Below are positions 10,379 to 19,375 of a stretch of DNA of 64,000 bases, piece after piece. The notes under the pieces were generated by a model. It was not told the DNA's origin. It saw only the letters and a list, made by a program, of their open reading frames with translations, and ran no database searches. Source of the stretch: Gnetum montanum (taxonomy: Eukaryota > Streptophyta > Gnetopsida > Gnetales > Gnetaceae); contig MNCI01026399.1 of the NCBI GenBank assembly GCA_015680685.1, positions 1,470,816-1,534,815 of the forward strand. Direction: 5' to 3'. Numbering within the stretch: position 1 is the stretch's first letter; each line of letters opens with the position of its first letter. Both the position numbers and the translations under genes were made by a program.

Positions 10379-13300
10379 TTAGACATCGTCACCACCTTGA
10401 TCCTGAAAATGCAAAAAGAGACAATCAACATAAGAACAAGAGAAAGACAAAATTTCGAACATTATGCAGCTAACAAATTTCATAATAACAAAATTCTTAT
10501 CGTAGGGGATCCCCCTAAGCCGAATTCTTGCCGGCAAAGGATCTCCTTTTCTGAGACACTGGTCCAATCGGTCCCATCAAGACCTAGGTCGACATCTGCC
10601 AAGGCCTTCCCCTTGTTGACAGCTGACCAGGTAGGACGCTTTAGAGGGAATTCACCCACAGACACCTCCTCAGAAGTGGTTGTGATTACCCTTGTAGGCG
10701 ACTCCATCTCAACAATTGTGTTCTGAGCAAAGGTATCGAACGCAGAGCGCAGACCCAGACCCTCCACAAACATTTTCAGTTGACGCTTTTCAATAGATAC
10801 CTCCTTCAACGATTTCTTATAATGATGTTTGTGGTTCTTTTTATCCTGACCCCATTTGCGTACCTTGGAAGTGAAAGCTTTCCAATCTTGACACTTGAGG
10901 TTCAGTGGATCTATTTGGGCCTTACGCTCAGCTAGTCTTCGAGTCAGTGATGCGTGACGATTGAGCAGAGTCCAATACCTGGTATATGTGACCTCGGAAA
11001 TTCGCCAAGAGCGATAACCACTTAGTTTAGCAGAGGTGAACTCATACCGAGCCTTGAGATCGTCACGCTCAACTGACAACTCGGAAACTTCCTTCTCCTT
11101 TACTTGAATCTGCAACCACAACTGTTCGATGGAACGCCTACAAGTCCAGAGCAATTTGGCGTTGTGTACAAGACCCTCTGCCACCTCCTCATAAACTGGC
11201 CTTGGCACCTGCTCGACTTCTGGGGATAGCGTGGGTAAACTCTCTATGCTAACTATCTCAGAGGGATCCCACGTTAGTTTGGCACCTATGCACACGAAAA
11301 GAACAAACGTTAAAACGACAAAAATAGGGTGTGAAACTCTAAAGTTGCAAATAATTTGAAACATTTATACCTATCTTAGGATGGGCTTCCTGAATATTTT
11401 CAACAACTTCCTCAGCGATACCAGCCACAAAATCCATCTTACTTGGCATTTCAGTCCAAGTAAATGGTCCACGAGTGCGAGACGGACTAACCTCCGTGGT
11501 CCTTTTAGGGGGAACCATTTTCATGGGCACGTCCAACCGCATCGTTCTGGTTTCGCTACCTTCGTCTGGAAATGATAAAAAAATAAAAGAAAAACACCAT
11601 AAAACAACAACTCACAAAGTAGCATAATAGAATGACAAAATAAAAGAAAACATACCGTGTTCTTTGTTCCCTTCTGGGGGTTCGCCTAAGTCCAGTTTTC
11701 CCTTAAGGAAGCTGCTGAACATTTCATTGACACCACTCTGATCGTCCACCAATTCAATCTCTGCGGTGTCTTCCCCGAGCTCTTCCATCCCTCCCACCTG
11801 ATCTTTGCCTGCGTCTTCCTCTTCAGTCATTAACTCTGTGGTAGCCTCCTCCTCTTCAATGATTGTCTCTAATTCCTGCCTCCTCACTTCTCGAGTTAGG
11901 TCTGAAGGCATCAGTGGCATGTAAGCGATCAAAGTAAAAATTATGAATAAGATGAAAATGATAAATAAATAAGTGTACTAAGTTTACTTACCTCGGACAG
12001 GCATCTTGAATCGTATGTGCTTCACTCGTGGCTTGTTCACATTTGAGGCCTCCTCGGTTGAACGTTCACGCTTTTTCAGCTTCGACTTGGCCTTGCCAAT
12101 GGTCTCTTTGATGACCCGTTCTGCTCTTTTCGTAGTGTAAGGCATGTCGTCTGGCTCCAATCCCAAACTGTCACGTGTGTGGATTGAGGTACCAGATAAC
12201 CCCCTTGTCGTGATAGATACGGATTCATCAATTCCCTTAGGTGCATCCTGGGACTCGGCTATCTCAAACAAATGGTTGATCCACGGGCGGGATAAGTGAC
12301 CTTGGTCCCGTAGAACGTACTTATTATCTGCGCGAACCGCTAGAAATTCAGCTAAGCGGCGAAGATAACCGGCAAAGAATGCAAAGGTAAAGTGAGACTG
12401 CGCCTCGACATTTGAGTGCAATTTCACTATCTCCTTATGGAGGCCCGACAACAAAAATTGGGCCCAGTTATAGCGCATTTTGGTTTCTAGGACGGTTCGC
12501 ATAATACACACAGCCTCAACACCAAGACTCTGCACCTGGGAAAGGGATTTAGGGAATACCCGTGCCCTAAACAGGGGATATAGTTCATTCACCTCCTCAA
12601 CCTTTGACTTCCCCTGCATAGGGAATCCCTTGGCACCCTTGGTAATGCCCAACCAGTCCTCTAATTCACGAACCGTATGGAGCTCTTTATGAGCCCTGTC
12701 TAAACCTACATTTATACCATCCGTCGGTACACCAAACAGGTTCGAAAAGAATTTAGGTGACAGATGGAGAACTATCTTAACACCCTTAATCCGAGTGCCG
12801 TAGTAAGAGATAGACTCCTTAAAGGAATCCACGATCCCGATCATTTCTGCTATTGACACATTAGGGATCGAGGTCGTGAAGAGCTCCATGAGGCCGACAT
12901 CGTCTAAACAATGAATGATGGATGGTGGGGCATGAGTGTGCAAGCATTTTTTAGCCTTACTGATCTCCCCGAACTTCATCGAGAGGGTACTCTCCATTCG
13001 TCCGGTTGTGACAGGGTCTCCACCAGGAGGGACATCAACTATAGATATAATTTGAAACCGTTACATCAGTATAACCCCTAGCAGTTGAACAAACACGTTA
13101 ACACATCTAGAAAATATTTCCATTTACCTTCAGTTGTGGACTTAGATATGCTACCCAAGTCAGAGTCACGAGGAAAAATTGGTCCCTTATGCGACCAATC
13201 TCCATGCAACCATCCACGAGCTTTGCACAGTGTGAACGCTCTAGAGAACCATTTGTGAAAGTGGACAATATCACCCTTGGTTTGAGCTAATACAGCTCCA

Positions 13301-14717
13301 TGGAGGGTGGGACCCACCATAAAGGTCTCTAGAGCGGTATGAGCTAGAGCCAGCCCATCATCCTCAATGCATGTTCCGTCTGGGTTAACTTGGGGCCTGC
13401 AAAAGAACGTTTGTCAAAACAGAAGCAAGTGCCAAATGACATAAAAAAACAGAAACAACAAGCTTAAACGATCCTACCTATCCACCCGATACACTATGCC
13501 AGGAGGATTTTGGAACAGCGTGTGCGCACGCGCGGCTAAAAACAGGGTGTTGTTGAGATAATCATGTCCTCGCGGCAATTGGGTCCACACGCGCGTTAAT
13601 GGATGAGTAGACCTGGGCCCTCTAGAGGGAACGTCCTCGATCACGAGCGGCCCCTCTTCGATGTCCTCCATGAAAACGGTGACGCCCTCCGATGCTCCCG
13701 ACAACATGGCCTCAAGCACGCTCCGTGCCACTTGTTCGCTTAGGCGCGACTAGATAACCACCTTAAACCTGTCTAGCATGAAAGTGAGGAATTCACATGC
13801 CCCTTCCTTGAACCAGACCCCATTGTTGTCAACAGTCAGATGTGGGGTAGGTTCATTGGCCTCTATGGGGCCAAACCATGTCAGTACCCCAACTAGCTCA
13901 ACAACCAGGAGAAAAGGTTCAGTGTCCCTGCAAGCAACCAAAATGCCAGCGTAAATCAGCCATACAAAATTTCATATTATAGGCCGACACTTAGAAAAAT
14001 TACTGACTGTTTACGCTTGGCGTATACGCTCCCTAACCCGACGTATACCCTATCAAAATTGTTTACGCTCTACCTAACACGACGTATACACCGTCGAACA
14101 AATTGTTTAGTCTCAGCGTATACGCCGTAAAAACCCTCAGCGTATACGCCGTAAAAGCCTCCAGCATATACGCTGCGTAAATAGTATAAGCTGTGTAAAC
14201 AGTCTATGCTGAACACTGTGTAAATAGTCTATGCTGGACGCCATTAAAAATAGTCAGTGTATACGCTGATATAATCATCTACACTTCATGCTAGTAAAAT
14301 CGTTTACGCTATGCATTGACAAAACAGATTACGTTGCAAACAACTTAGGCTATGTACAGTATACGCTCTACGCTCTAGAGATCTTGTACGCTGTGAACTT
14401 ACGCTCTATAGAAACCCTCTATGCTATTTGTCTACGCTGACTGTCTACGCTGGGCGTATACGCCAAGGAAATTGTCTACGCTAACTGTCTACGCAGGGCG
14501 TCTACACCGAAACCCTCTACGCTAACTGTTTACGCTAAAAACTTGTACAGATGAAAATAACTAACAGAGGCAGGATCAGAGCCTACTTGTGTGACGATCC
14601 AAGCCACGATGGAATCATCGGCCTGGGCAGACACTGCAGCATGGCCTCGCTCTCCTCTGCGAAAGTCAGGTCAGGTCCCTTTCTCCCCTAGCCTTCCACC
14701 TCCTTGCCTTTGCCCAT
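10379..14717 (-). CDS. Antisense eight-exon accessory gene of element A (overall gene)
   Basis: Gene on the strand opposite to gag-pol, between protease and RT. Proposed exons, first to last: 14717-14587, 13927-13478, 13396-13128, 13038-11992, 11901-11656, 11565-11371, 11285 to about 10500, and 10402-10379. Junctions include strong sites such as CGAG|GTAAGTAAACT after exon 4 and TTGCTTGCAG before exon 2. Exons 1-6 keep intron phases 2,2,1,1,1,1, exactly as in the B copy (34091-38245). I see only two in-frame stops (exon 1 codon 10; exon 2 at 13750-13752), so it is better kept than its own gag-pol. The exon 7 donor looks mutated near 10500. Predicted layout: basic start, HAD/FCP1-like domain, accessory-ORF-like domain, acidic linker, coiled coil. 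The function is unknown. Confidence 0.8.
10500..11285 (-). CDS. Antisense gene of A, exon 7: coiled coil
   Basis: Follows acceptor TGTGCATAG and opens GAKLTWDP (B: GAYLRWDP). A heptad-rich Lys/Glu region comes next (VKEKEVSELSVERDDLKARY; B has EEVEDLRARYEFLQ-like sequence), then a conserved W-x-x-x...YWT segment, a second basic helix (KWGQDKKNHKHHYKKSLK), and a C-terminal tail ending EKEILCRQEFGLG. Probably oligomerising. The donor is not clean: where B has CGA|GTAAGTTTT, A has ACGATAAGAATT, so splicing to exon 8 (10402-10379, acceptor CATTTTCAG) may be lost in this copy. Confidence 0.65.
11371..11901 (-). CDS. Antisense gene of A, exons 5 and 6
   Basis: Exon 5 (11901-11656) encodes a very acidic stretch (IIEEEEATTELMTEEED and onward), with donor ACACG|GTATGTTTTC. 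Exon 6 (11565-11371) follows acceptor TCATTTCCAG, encodes a Pro/Thr/Arg-rich piece, then TWTEMPSKMDFVAGIAEEV, and ends ATAG|GTATAAATG. The exon 6 tail matches B (TWRDFPDKFAFMEGVVSDM). Introns between are 85-90 nt, short as in plants. It is likely a flexible linker between the exon 4 domain and the coiled coil. Confidence 0.65.
11992..13038 (-). CDS. Antisense gene of A, exon 4: conserved accessory domain
   Basis: 1047 nt, entirely open (349 codons), acceptor TATATCTATAG, donor CGAG|GTAAGTAAACT. It aligns with B exon 4 (1041 nt): AEMIGIVDSF / SEMIGLVNSF, LSPKFFSNLFGVP / INAQLFSDLFGVP, ELYPLFRARVFPKSLSQ / TLYPLFRARTFPKTLSQ. The strand-then-F-x-x-L-h-G-h-P layout resembles the large family of plant transposon-associated domains (Athila ORF1-like, 'putative plant transposon protein', plant mobile domain), but I cannot assign one without a profile search. 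The C-terminal 100 residues are basic (KAKSKLKKRERS), possibly nuclear targeting or nucleic-acid contact. Confidence 0.75.
13128..13396 (-). CDS. Antisense gene of A, exon 3
   Basis: 269 nt (B 275), acceptor CTTTTGCAG, donor GAAG|GTAAATGG, fully open. It aligns with B over ALETF/AIKAF, a central GxxxHxxxx(R/H)xxF-like segment, and a shared RGWLHGDW / LGWLHEDW block. It could be the rest of the HAD-like domain or a linker. I do not recognise a known HAD motif III here. Confidence 0.65.
13478..13927 (-). CDS. Antisense gene of A, exon 2: FCP1/NIF-like HAD domain
   Basis: 450 nt, exactly as in B, after acceptor TTGCTTGCAG and ending at GATAG|GTAGGATC. It begins FLLVVELVGVLTW, then GVWFKEGACEFL and FKVVI-stop-S, matching the order of motifs in FCP1/SCP/NLI-interacting-factor phosphatases: hhhhD-x-D/N-G-x-L, a block around R/K-P..EFL, then h-h-W-T/S-S. 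The usual first aspartate is Glu (codon 13899-13897) and the second acidic position is Val, so phosphatase activity is unlikely. The stop at 13750-13752 replaces the conserved Trp, consistent with TGG to TAG. It ends in a segment also found in B (LFLAARAHTLFQNPPG / LFVARHVSTYFQNPQG). Confidence 0.65.
13990..14560 (-). repeat. TACGCT / GCGTATACGC array in intron 1 of the antisense gene of A
   Basis: Some 30 units of TCTACGCTG, TTTACGCT and GCGTATACGCC fill the 659-nt first intron. The same family fills the LTR U3 and leader of A. Intron 1 of B is 272 nt and lacks the array, so this is an A-lineage expansion. Confidence 0.7.
14587..14717 (-). CDS. Antisense gene of A, exon 1
   Basis: Starts ATGGGCAAAGGCAAGG, similar to the B start ATGGTACCAAAGGCGAAG, giving a short basic N-terminus. 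It is 131 nt (B 119 nt), the same phase 2 at the end, with donor ACACAA|GTAGGCTCTG (B: AACCG|GTAGGTC). Codon 10 is TAG, either damage or a sign that another start is used. This is the weakest exon of the model, supported mainly by phase and position. Confidence 0.5.
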
Positions 14718-14990
14718 CTTGGCATCCTCTACGCTGGGATCGACAGATCTACGCTGAGGGTCGAAATTGCTCACACTTACGCTAAGCCTCTACGCTGAGT
14801 TGGAGTCTCTACGCTCAGGCTAAGTTGGGACGTCTATGCTAACGCTTCGACCTCTACGCTCTACGTTTACGCTGAGGTTTGGACATTTACGCTTACGTCG
14901 GGTCGTCTACGGTTACGCTCAAGATTTACGCTTACGCTCAGGATTTACACTCGATGTCTATGCTTGCTACAAATTCAACGTGGTAACAAA
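14718..14990 (-). repeat. TACGCT array upstream of the antisense gene of A
   Basis: Some 15 units of TCTACGCT, TTTACGCT and TTACGCTCAGG lie between the proposed ATG (14717) and the minus-strand TATA box (15005-15012). It would form the promoter-proximal or 5' UTR region of the antisense gene. Confidence 0.65.
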
Positions 14991-15004
14991 TAATGCCCCT
15001 ACCC

Positions 15005-15012
15005 TATTTATA
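15005..15012 (-). promoter_or_regulatory. Putative TATA box of the antisense gene of A
   Basis: On the minus strand GCGCTATAAATAGGGTAGG matches the plant TATA consensus. It lies about 290 bases upstream of the proposed ATG and next to a GC-rich tract (15025-15064). B has a TATA-like box at the equivalent place. Confidence 0.5.
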
Positions 15013-15237
15013 GCGCTCCACCGCTGTTGCAGCCGCCCCCGCCTCTGCCGCCGCCCCCGCCTTGCGGTTTGTATCTTTTTTCCTTTTTTTACTCATTTTA
15101 ATTAAAATTTGTCAAAAATGAAAATATATATATATATTGAATACAAAAAAAATATTACTACATCCCAGTTCCCATGTAAATCCAACTTCAGATGTCCACA
15201 CCGAACATTCTAGCGCGAACTCTCCTATGTACATTAT
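15013..15237. other. GC-rich tract and AT microsatellite between antisense promoter and array 2
   Basis: A CCGCCCCCGCC-type tract (about 15030-15064), a pyrimidine run, then TATATATATATATA near 15123-15140. No ORF of interest. It may be the upstream promoter of the antisense gene. Confidence 0.4.
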
Positions 15238-15432
15238 ACGGCCTGGTATGGCCTTAAACTACCATGGCGGCCCGGTAAGGCCTCAAACTGCCACATACAA
15301 GCCCCCTATGGCCCGGTAAGGCCCTAAACTGCCACCTCCGGATCATATTCGGCCCGGTAAAGCCTTAAACTGCCACCCACAGCTTGGTAAGGCCTTAAAC
15401 TGCCATTCATCCTGGTGTGACGATAAACCACC
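15238..15432 (+). repeat. Dyad array 2 of element A (antisense-gene / RT boundary)
   Basis: About six units, mainly GGCCCGGTAAGGCCTTAAACT followed by GCCA, with variants GGCCTGGTATGGCC and GGTAAGGCCC. This is the GGCC-armed form of the same dyad as arrays 1 and 3, with the constant 6-base spacer. Confidence 0.8.
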
Positions 15433-15491
15433 ATCATACATGTACACATGACTTACGCTACCCGAGAACATGGAATAATACCTGTTAGCTC

Positions 15492-15515
15492 ATTCTACTC
15501 TCTGTTCATTGGCAG
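15492..15515 (+). other. Putative 3' splice site before RT of element A
   Basis: TTCTACTCTCTGTTCATTGGCAG ends at 15515, a pyrimidine-rich tract plus CAG, immediately before the RT frame. B has GGTTTTGCAG at the same place (33679 on the minus strand). It agrees with the PR-RT intron known in Ogre-type Tat elements. I could not fix the donor in A. Confidence 0.55.
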
Positions 15516-17200
15516 GAGCAAGCCCGATGGATTATCAGCATTTATCCACACCATTAATCATCGATGGGCCGCATGGAAAGATCGCAAGGGACATCGACAT
15601 AAATCTCATCCACTTAAGTTTATCAATGGACGACGCAGTCATAGCCTCAACACAGAAAATGATAGATAACTACAAAGGTATGACAAAGCCCCTTGACATA
15701 GAATCTAAAAACATCACCGAAGACCCGTTGACCGAAACCCCCATCACCATGCCCGATGGAGAAATTAGAGCATTAAAATTAAGCACTTTACTGCAACCTC
15801 AACTGGCCAAAGACATAGAGGAAGTGCTTAGGGATAACATAAAAGCATTCGCTTGGTCATACATGGACATGCCCAGATTGGACCCTCGAATCGTCCAGCA
15901 TAATATTATCCTTGATTCAAAGTTGAGGTTAGTGAAGCAAAAACCACGAAAGGTTAAACCTAAGGTGGCATTGGCAGTTCGCAATGAGATCACCAAAATT
16001 TATCAGGCTGGTTTCATTTGGGCTGTCGGTTACGTCGATTGGGTATCCAACATGGTCATTGTCCCGAAGAAGAATGGAAGTATTCGCCTATGCATTGACT
16101 TCTAGGATCTAAACGTTGCAACCATAAAAGATGATTTTCCCCTACCTAGCATCGATCAACTTGTTGACTAGACCGCTGGGCACGCCCTATTATCTTTTAT
16201 GGATGGCTTCTCGGGACATAACCAGATACGTATTAACCTGGAACATCAGCTTTGGACTACCTTCATGACACCATGAGGAAACTTTTGTTATACAATGATG
16301 CCCTTCGGTCTCAAGAACACTAGGGCCACATATCAACGGGCGATGACATTCATTTTTAGCGATTACATGTTACACTTGCTCAATGACTACGTGGACAACA
16401 TCGTGGTTAAATCGAAGACATCGGAACAACATGTACAAGATCTTGACCTAGTATTAAAGCGTTGTTTAAAATATGAACTGAGACTTAACCCAAAGAAATG
16501 CATCTTCGGCGTCAAGATAGGAAAAATGCTTGGATTCATAGCCTTAGAAGTAGGGATACGAGTAGACCCTGATAAAGTTAAGGCCATAACAAACTTAAAA
16601 CCACCTAGCAAGCTTACTGAACTTCGAGGTCTACAAGGTAGATTACAGTTCATCAGACGTTTCATAGAAAGACTAACAGACAAATTAAAACCTATGAATC
16701 ACTTGTTGCGCAAGAACGTCCATTTTGAATGGACTCCACAGTGCCAGGAAGCATTTGACAATATTAAAGCAGCACTTGTTCAACTAGCCATAGTTTATCC
16801 ACCTCAAAATGATAAACCGTTTTACATCTACCTTGCCACTTCGGATTCATCAATCGTGTCTATGCTTTGCCAGAAACAAGATGACGGAACCGAAATAACC
16901 GTCTATTACTTAAGCCATGCATTAGTTGCCCATGAGAAAAAGTACAATGAGGTGGAGAGGTCATGTTTAGCTTTGGTCTTTTCTCTAAAGAAATGGCAAC
17001 ATTGCCTCTTCCATAATCAAGTTAACATAATCTGCAAGGATAATGTGCTCAGAGCCATCATCGGAAATATTTACGAGTCAAGCAGGATAGCCCGTTGGAA
17101 AGCCATGATAGCTGAGTTTGACTTGCACTACATAGCGCAATCATCAGTTAAGGGTCAAGTTATAGCGAATCAAATGACAACGTCACCAACGCACGATTGA
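15516..17200 (+). pseudogene. pol: Reverse transcriptase and first RNase H of element A
   Basis: The RT frame is recognisable throughout, with stops at about 16103, 16169 and 16275. Motifs in order: SNMVIVPKKNG and CIDF, FPLPSID, LLSFMDGFSG, MMPFGLKN, then YVDN where the catalytic YxDD is expected (B keeps YLDD), so this RT would be inactive. After RT come connection sequence (LRGLQGRLQFIRRFI) and an RNase H with a weak active site (YLATSD), as is usual for the first RNase H of Tat elements. It ends in a stop near 17198. It once copied element RNA into DNA in the particle. Confidence 0.85.
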
Positions 17201-17820
17201 GCGACAATAGAGCCAGAATTCCTGGATGAGAATGTAAGTGCAATAGACATAGTGCCCACTGACTATGATGTCATTCTAAACTTTGATGGAGCATCCACCT
17301 CTTGAGGGGGAAGTGCTACCGCTGTCATCACCTATCCCTCTAGGGAGATTAGATCCTTTGCTTATCGTTTCAATTTTCGTTGTACCAACAACATAGCAGA
17401 GTACGAAGGCCTTCTTAGAGGTTTTGCGGCAGCACTAGCTTCAGACATCACACGACTTGTGGTCAGAGAAGACTCACAACTGGTCTTAAACCAAGTCACA
17501 GATATTTATACATGCAAAGCGCAACATTTACAACCATATTGTGACTTGGCAAAACACTTAATGAGGTGATTTAAAAACATCGATGTGCAACACGTCTCTA
17601 GAAACGACAATACCATCGCAGATGCATTGGCCTCATTAGCGTTAAACATATCGCCTGACATGTTCCATACATTACCAAGCTCCATAATCAGTTGTGTCGA
17701 ACCAATAACCGATACTCTTGACATGTTGCCGATTGCATATGTTAGTACAACACACGTGATAGAATGGTATGACGACATAAAAGAGTACCTTCTACGCGGT
17801 GAAACACCGTAACACTTAAC
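17201..17820 (+). pseudogene. pol: Second (archaeal-type) RNase H of element A
   Basis: The same frame continues after the stop with NFDGASTS, an RFNFRCTNNIAEYEGLLRGF segment, LVVREDSQLVLNQV and HVSRNDNTIADALA: the D..E..D..D layout of a plant/archaeal-type RNase H. Two RNase H domains in a row are a hallmark of the Tat group. Stops at about 17303 and 17567 break it. Confidence 0.8.
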
Positions 17821-18112
17821 GAATGCACAAAAAGACACGGTACGAAAACGTTCTAAGAAATATGCACTGATAGGAGACACATTGTGTTGTCGATCCTACG
17901 AAGGCATATTGCTAACATGCGTTAGTAGTACCGATGCCCAAACCATCGTTGAGTAGGTACATGATGGACTATGCAGAGGACACATAGCACCAAAAGCAAT
18001 GGCAATAAAGATAAGACGCCTAGGCTATTATTGGCCACACATGGAGTATGACTGTCTCTCCAAGACTAAGACATGTAGTACTTGCCAAAGACACAGCAAT
18101 CTAATCCATGTC
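17821..18112 (+). pseudogene. pol: Integrase remnant of element A, core deleted
   Basis: The zinc-binding N-terminus remains (VHDGLCRGH ... CSTCQRHSNLIHV). It then jumps to NGPQFS, which in B lies about 90 codons further on, after the first catalytic Asp. The rest of the core and the C-terminal domain are absent. An internal deletion removed the DDE core, so A cannot integrate without help. Confidence 0.8.
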
Positions 18113-18330
18113 AATGGGCCACAATTTAGCACGATAGTAAACTGCCACCGTTGCATCCACCAGAGTCTGCTAAGACTATAAACTAGTTTGTCTTTTCACG
18201 GTCTGCTAAGACTAGAAACTGGCAACGCACCATCCTCCACGACGCTAAACAGGAAATGTCCAATGGGTCATGACATAAAACTGACCCATGATAGTCCACT
18301 AAGACTATAAACTGGCAAGTTCATCTCTAG
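18113..18330 (+). repeat. Dyad array 3 of element A (after integrase)
   Basis: About five units such as GTCTGCTAAGACTATAAACT and GTCCACTAAGACTATAAACT followed by GGCAA, plus decayed copies. Arms are GTC and GAC around six bases. This is the counterpart of the larger array 3 of B. Confidence 0.75.
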
Positions 18331-19360
18331 TTCTTTAGTCAATAGCTGCATTCAAACTCCATCAGAATCATTGCATCGCTTGCCATCAGACGATTCTAAC
18401 AACATTGCTGTCATTCATATACAGTGGCCGAAATCTCATACGACAACTTTGTTCCATCAGTAGCTGTTTAAGTCTAAGCTTGCTTACTCACTCATGGTTT
18501 TCTTGTCTTCTTGGAGTTGTGTTTGCAAGATGACACTCAGAGGTATTCGTACAAGAGTACACCTCGTCATAAGTAGCAAGGTAAGATGTTGTTCACAGCA
18601 CATGTGGCAAGACTAAATCAAGCCATTCACTAGTACATCCCCATTTCCCTATACATGTCCTATCTATTCATCAACATACTCTACTCAGCCACACATCTGA
18701 TACACCCAGTACACTCAAAACTTTGAGCATGCTATTGTGCACTGTAACACTTTGAAGCACTTGCAACACACAACATAACACTTGAGCATGAGTACAAGAT
18801 CAAAACAAAGCTTCTTAAAAAAAAAGAGTTGTTCCTTCCCACATAAAACACAAGACGGGATGACAGTTGCCTCGAAAGCAAATGCTCATGTCTAAAACAA
18901 TCAAGAAACATCCCGTTGCATGGCTTTGGCTCTTCGCCAACAGGCTTCCCCCTGAAAACACTAAACAAGGGCCCTGTTCCTCCAAAGAATGAAACACATC
19001 ATCACGTGGCTTTGGTCTTGCCAACAAGTCCTCTTGGACATTAACCAAGAGTGCTATTCCGCCAAAGGATGTACATCGCATGTCTTGATTCTAAGTTTTC
19101 TACATAATGGCTATTGAAAAAGATCAGCATGACATACATCAGAACATCCCCTTCACCATGCACAACCTTAATTCCTCTCGAATTCCCACAATTTCCATTT
19201 CCCTATCCAGCTACAAATTTCACTTCCCCAATCCTATGTACTACTGAACATGGTGCGATGATGTCTAGTCAGGTGGCAAAGGACGAAGTCTCTATCAGGT
19301 TGCTTGTGGTGTTTTGCACTTCTTTATCAACACTTCTCAGGTCGATTCCTCCAAGCGTCA
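18331..19360 (+). other. 3' untranslated region of element A
   Basis: No convincing coding sequence. It contains an imperfect tandem duplication of roughly 70 bases: GTGGCTTTGG...CCAAAGGATG at about 19010-19075 repeats ATGGCTTTGG...CCAAAGAATG at about 18918-18990. It sits between array 3 and the polypurine tract. Confidence 0.55.
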
Positions 19361-19375
19361 ACAAAGAGAGGCCAA
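19361..19375 (+). promoter_or_regulatory. Polypurine tract of element A
   Basis: AACAAAGAGAGGCCAA directly precedes the 3' LTR start TGAAACACC. B has AACAAAGAGGGGCCAT in the same place. It is the primer for plus-strand synthesis. Confidence 0.7.

Noticed and set aside
10379-14717. Antisense gene as an unrelated host gene trapped between two elements
   Set aside because: It occurs at the identical PR-RT position in two separate elements with intact termini and target duplications, so it is part of the element.
15013-15140. GC-rich and TATA microsatellite tracts as a replication origin
   Set aside because: Simple tracts in a plant retroelement; no evidence for origin function.
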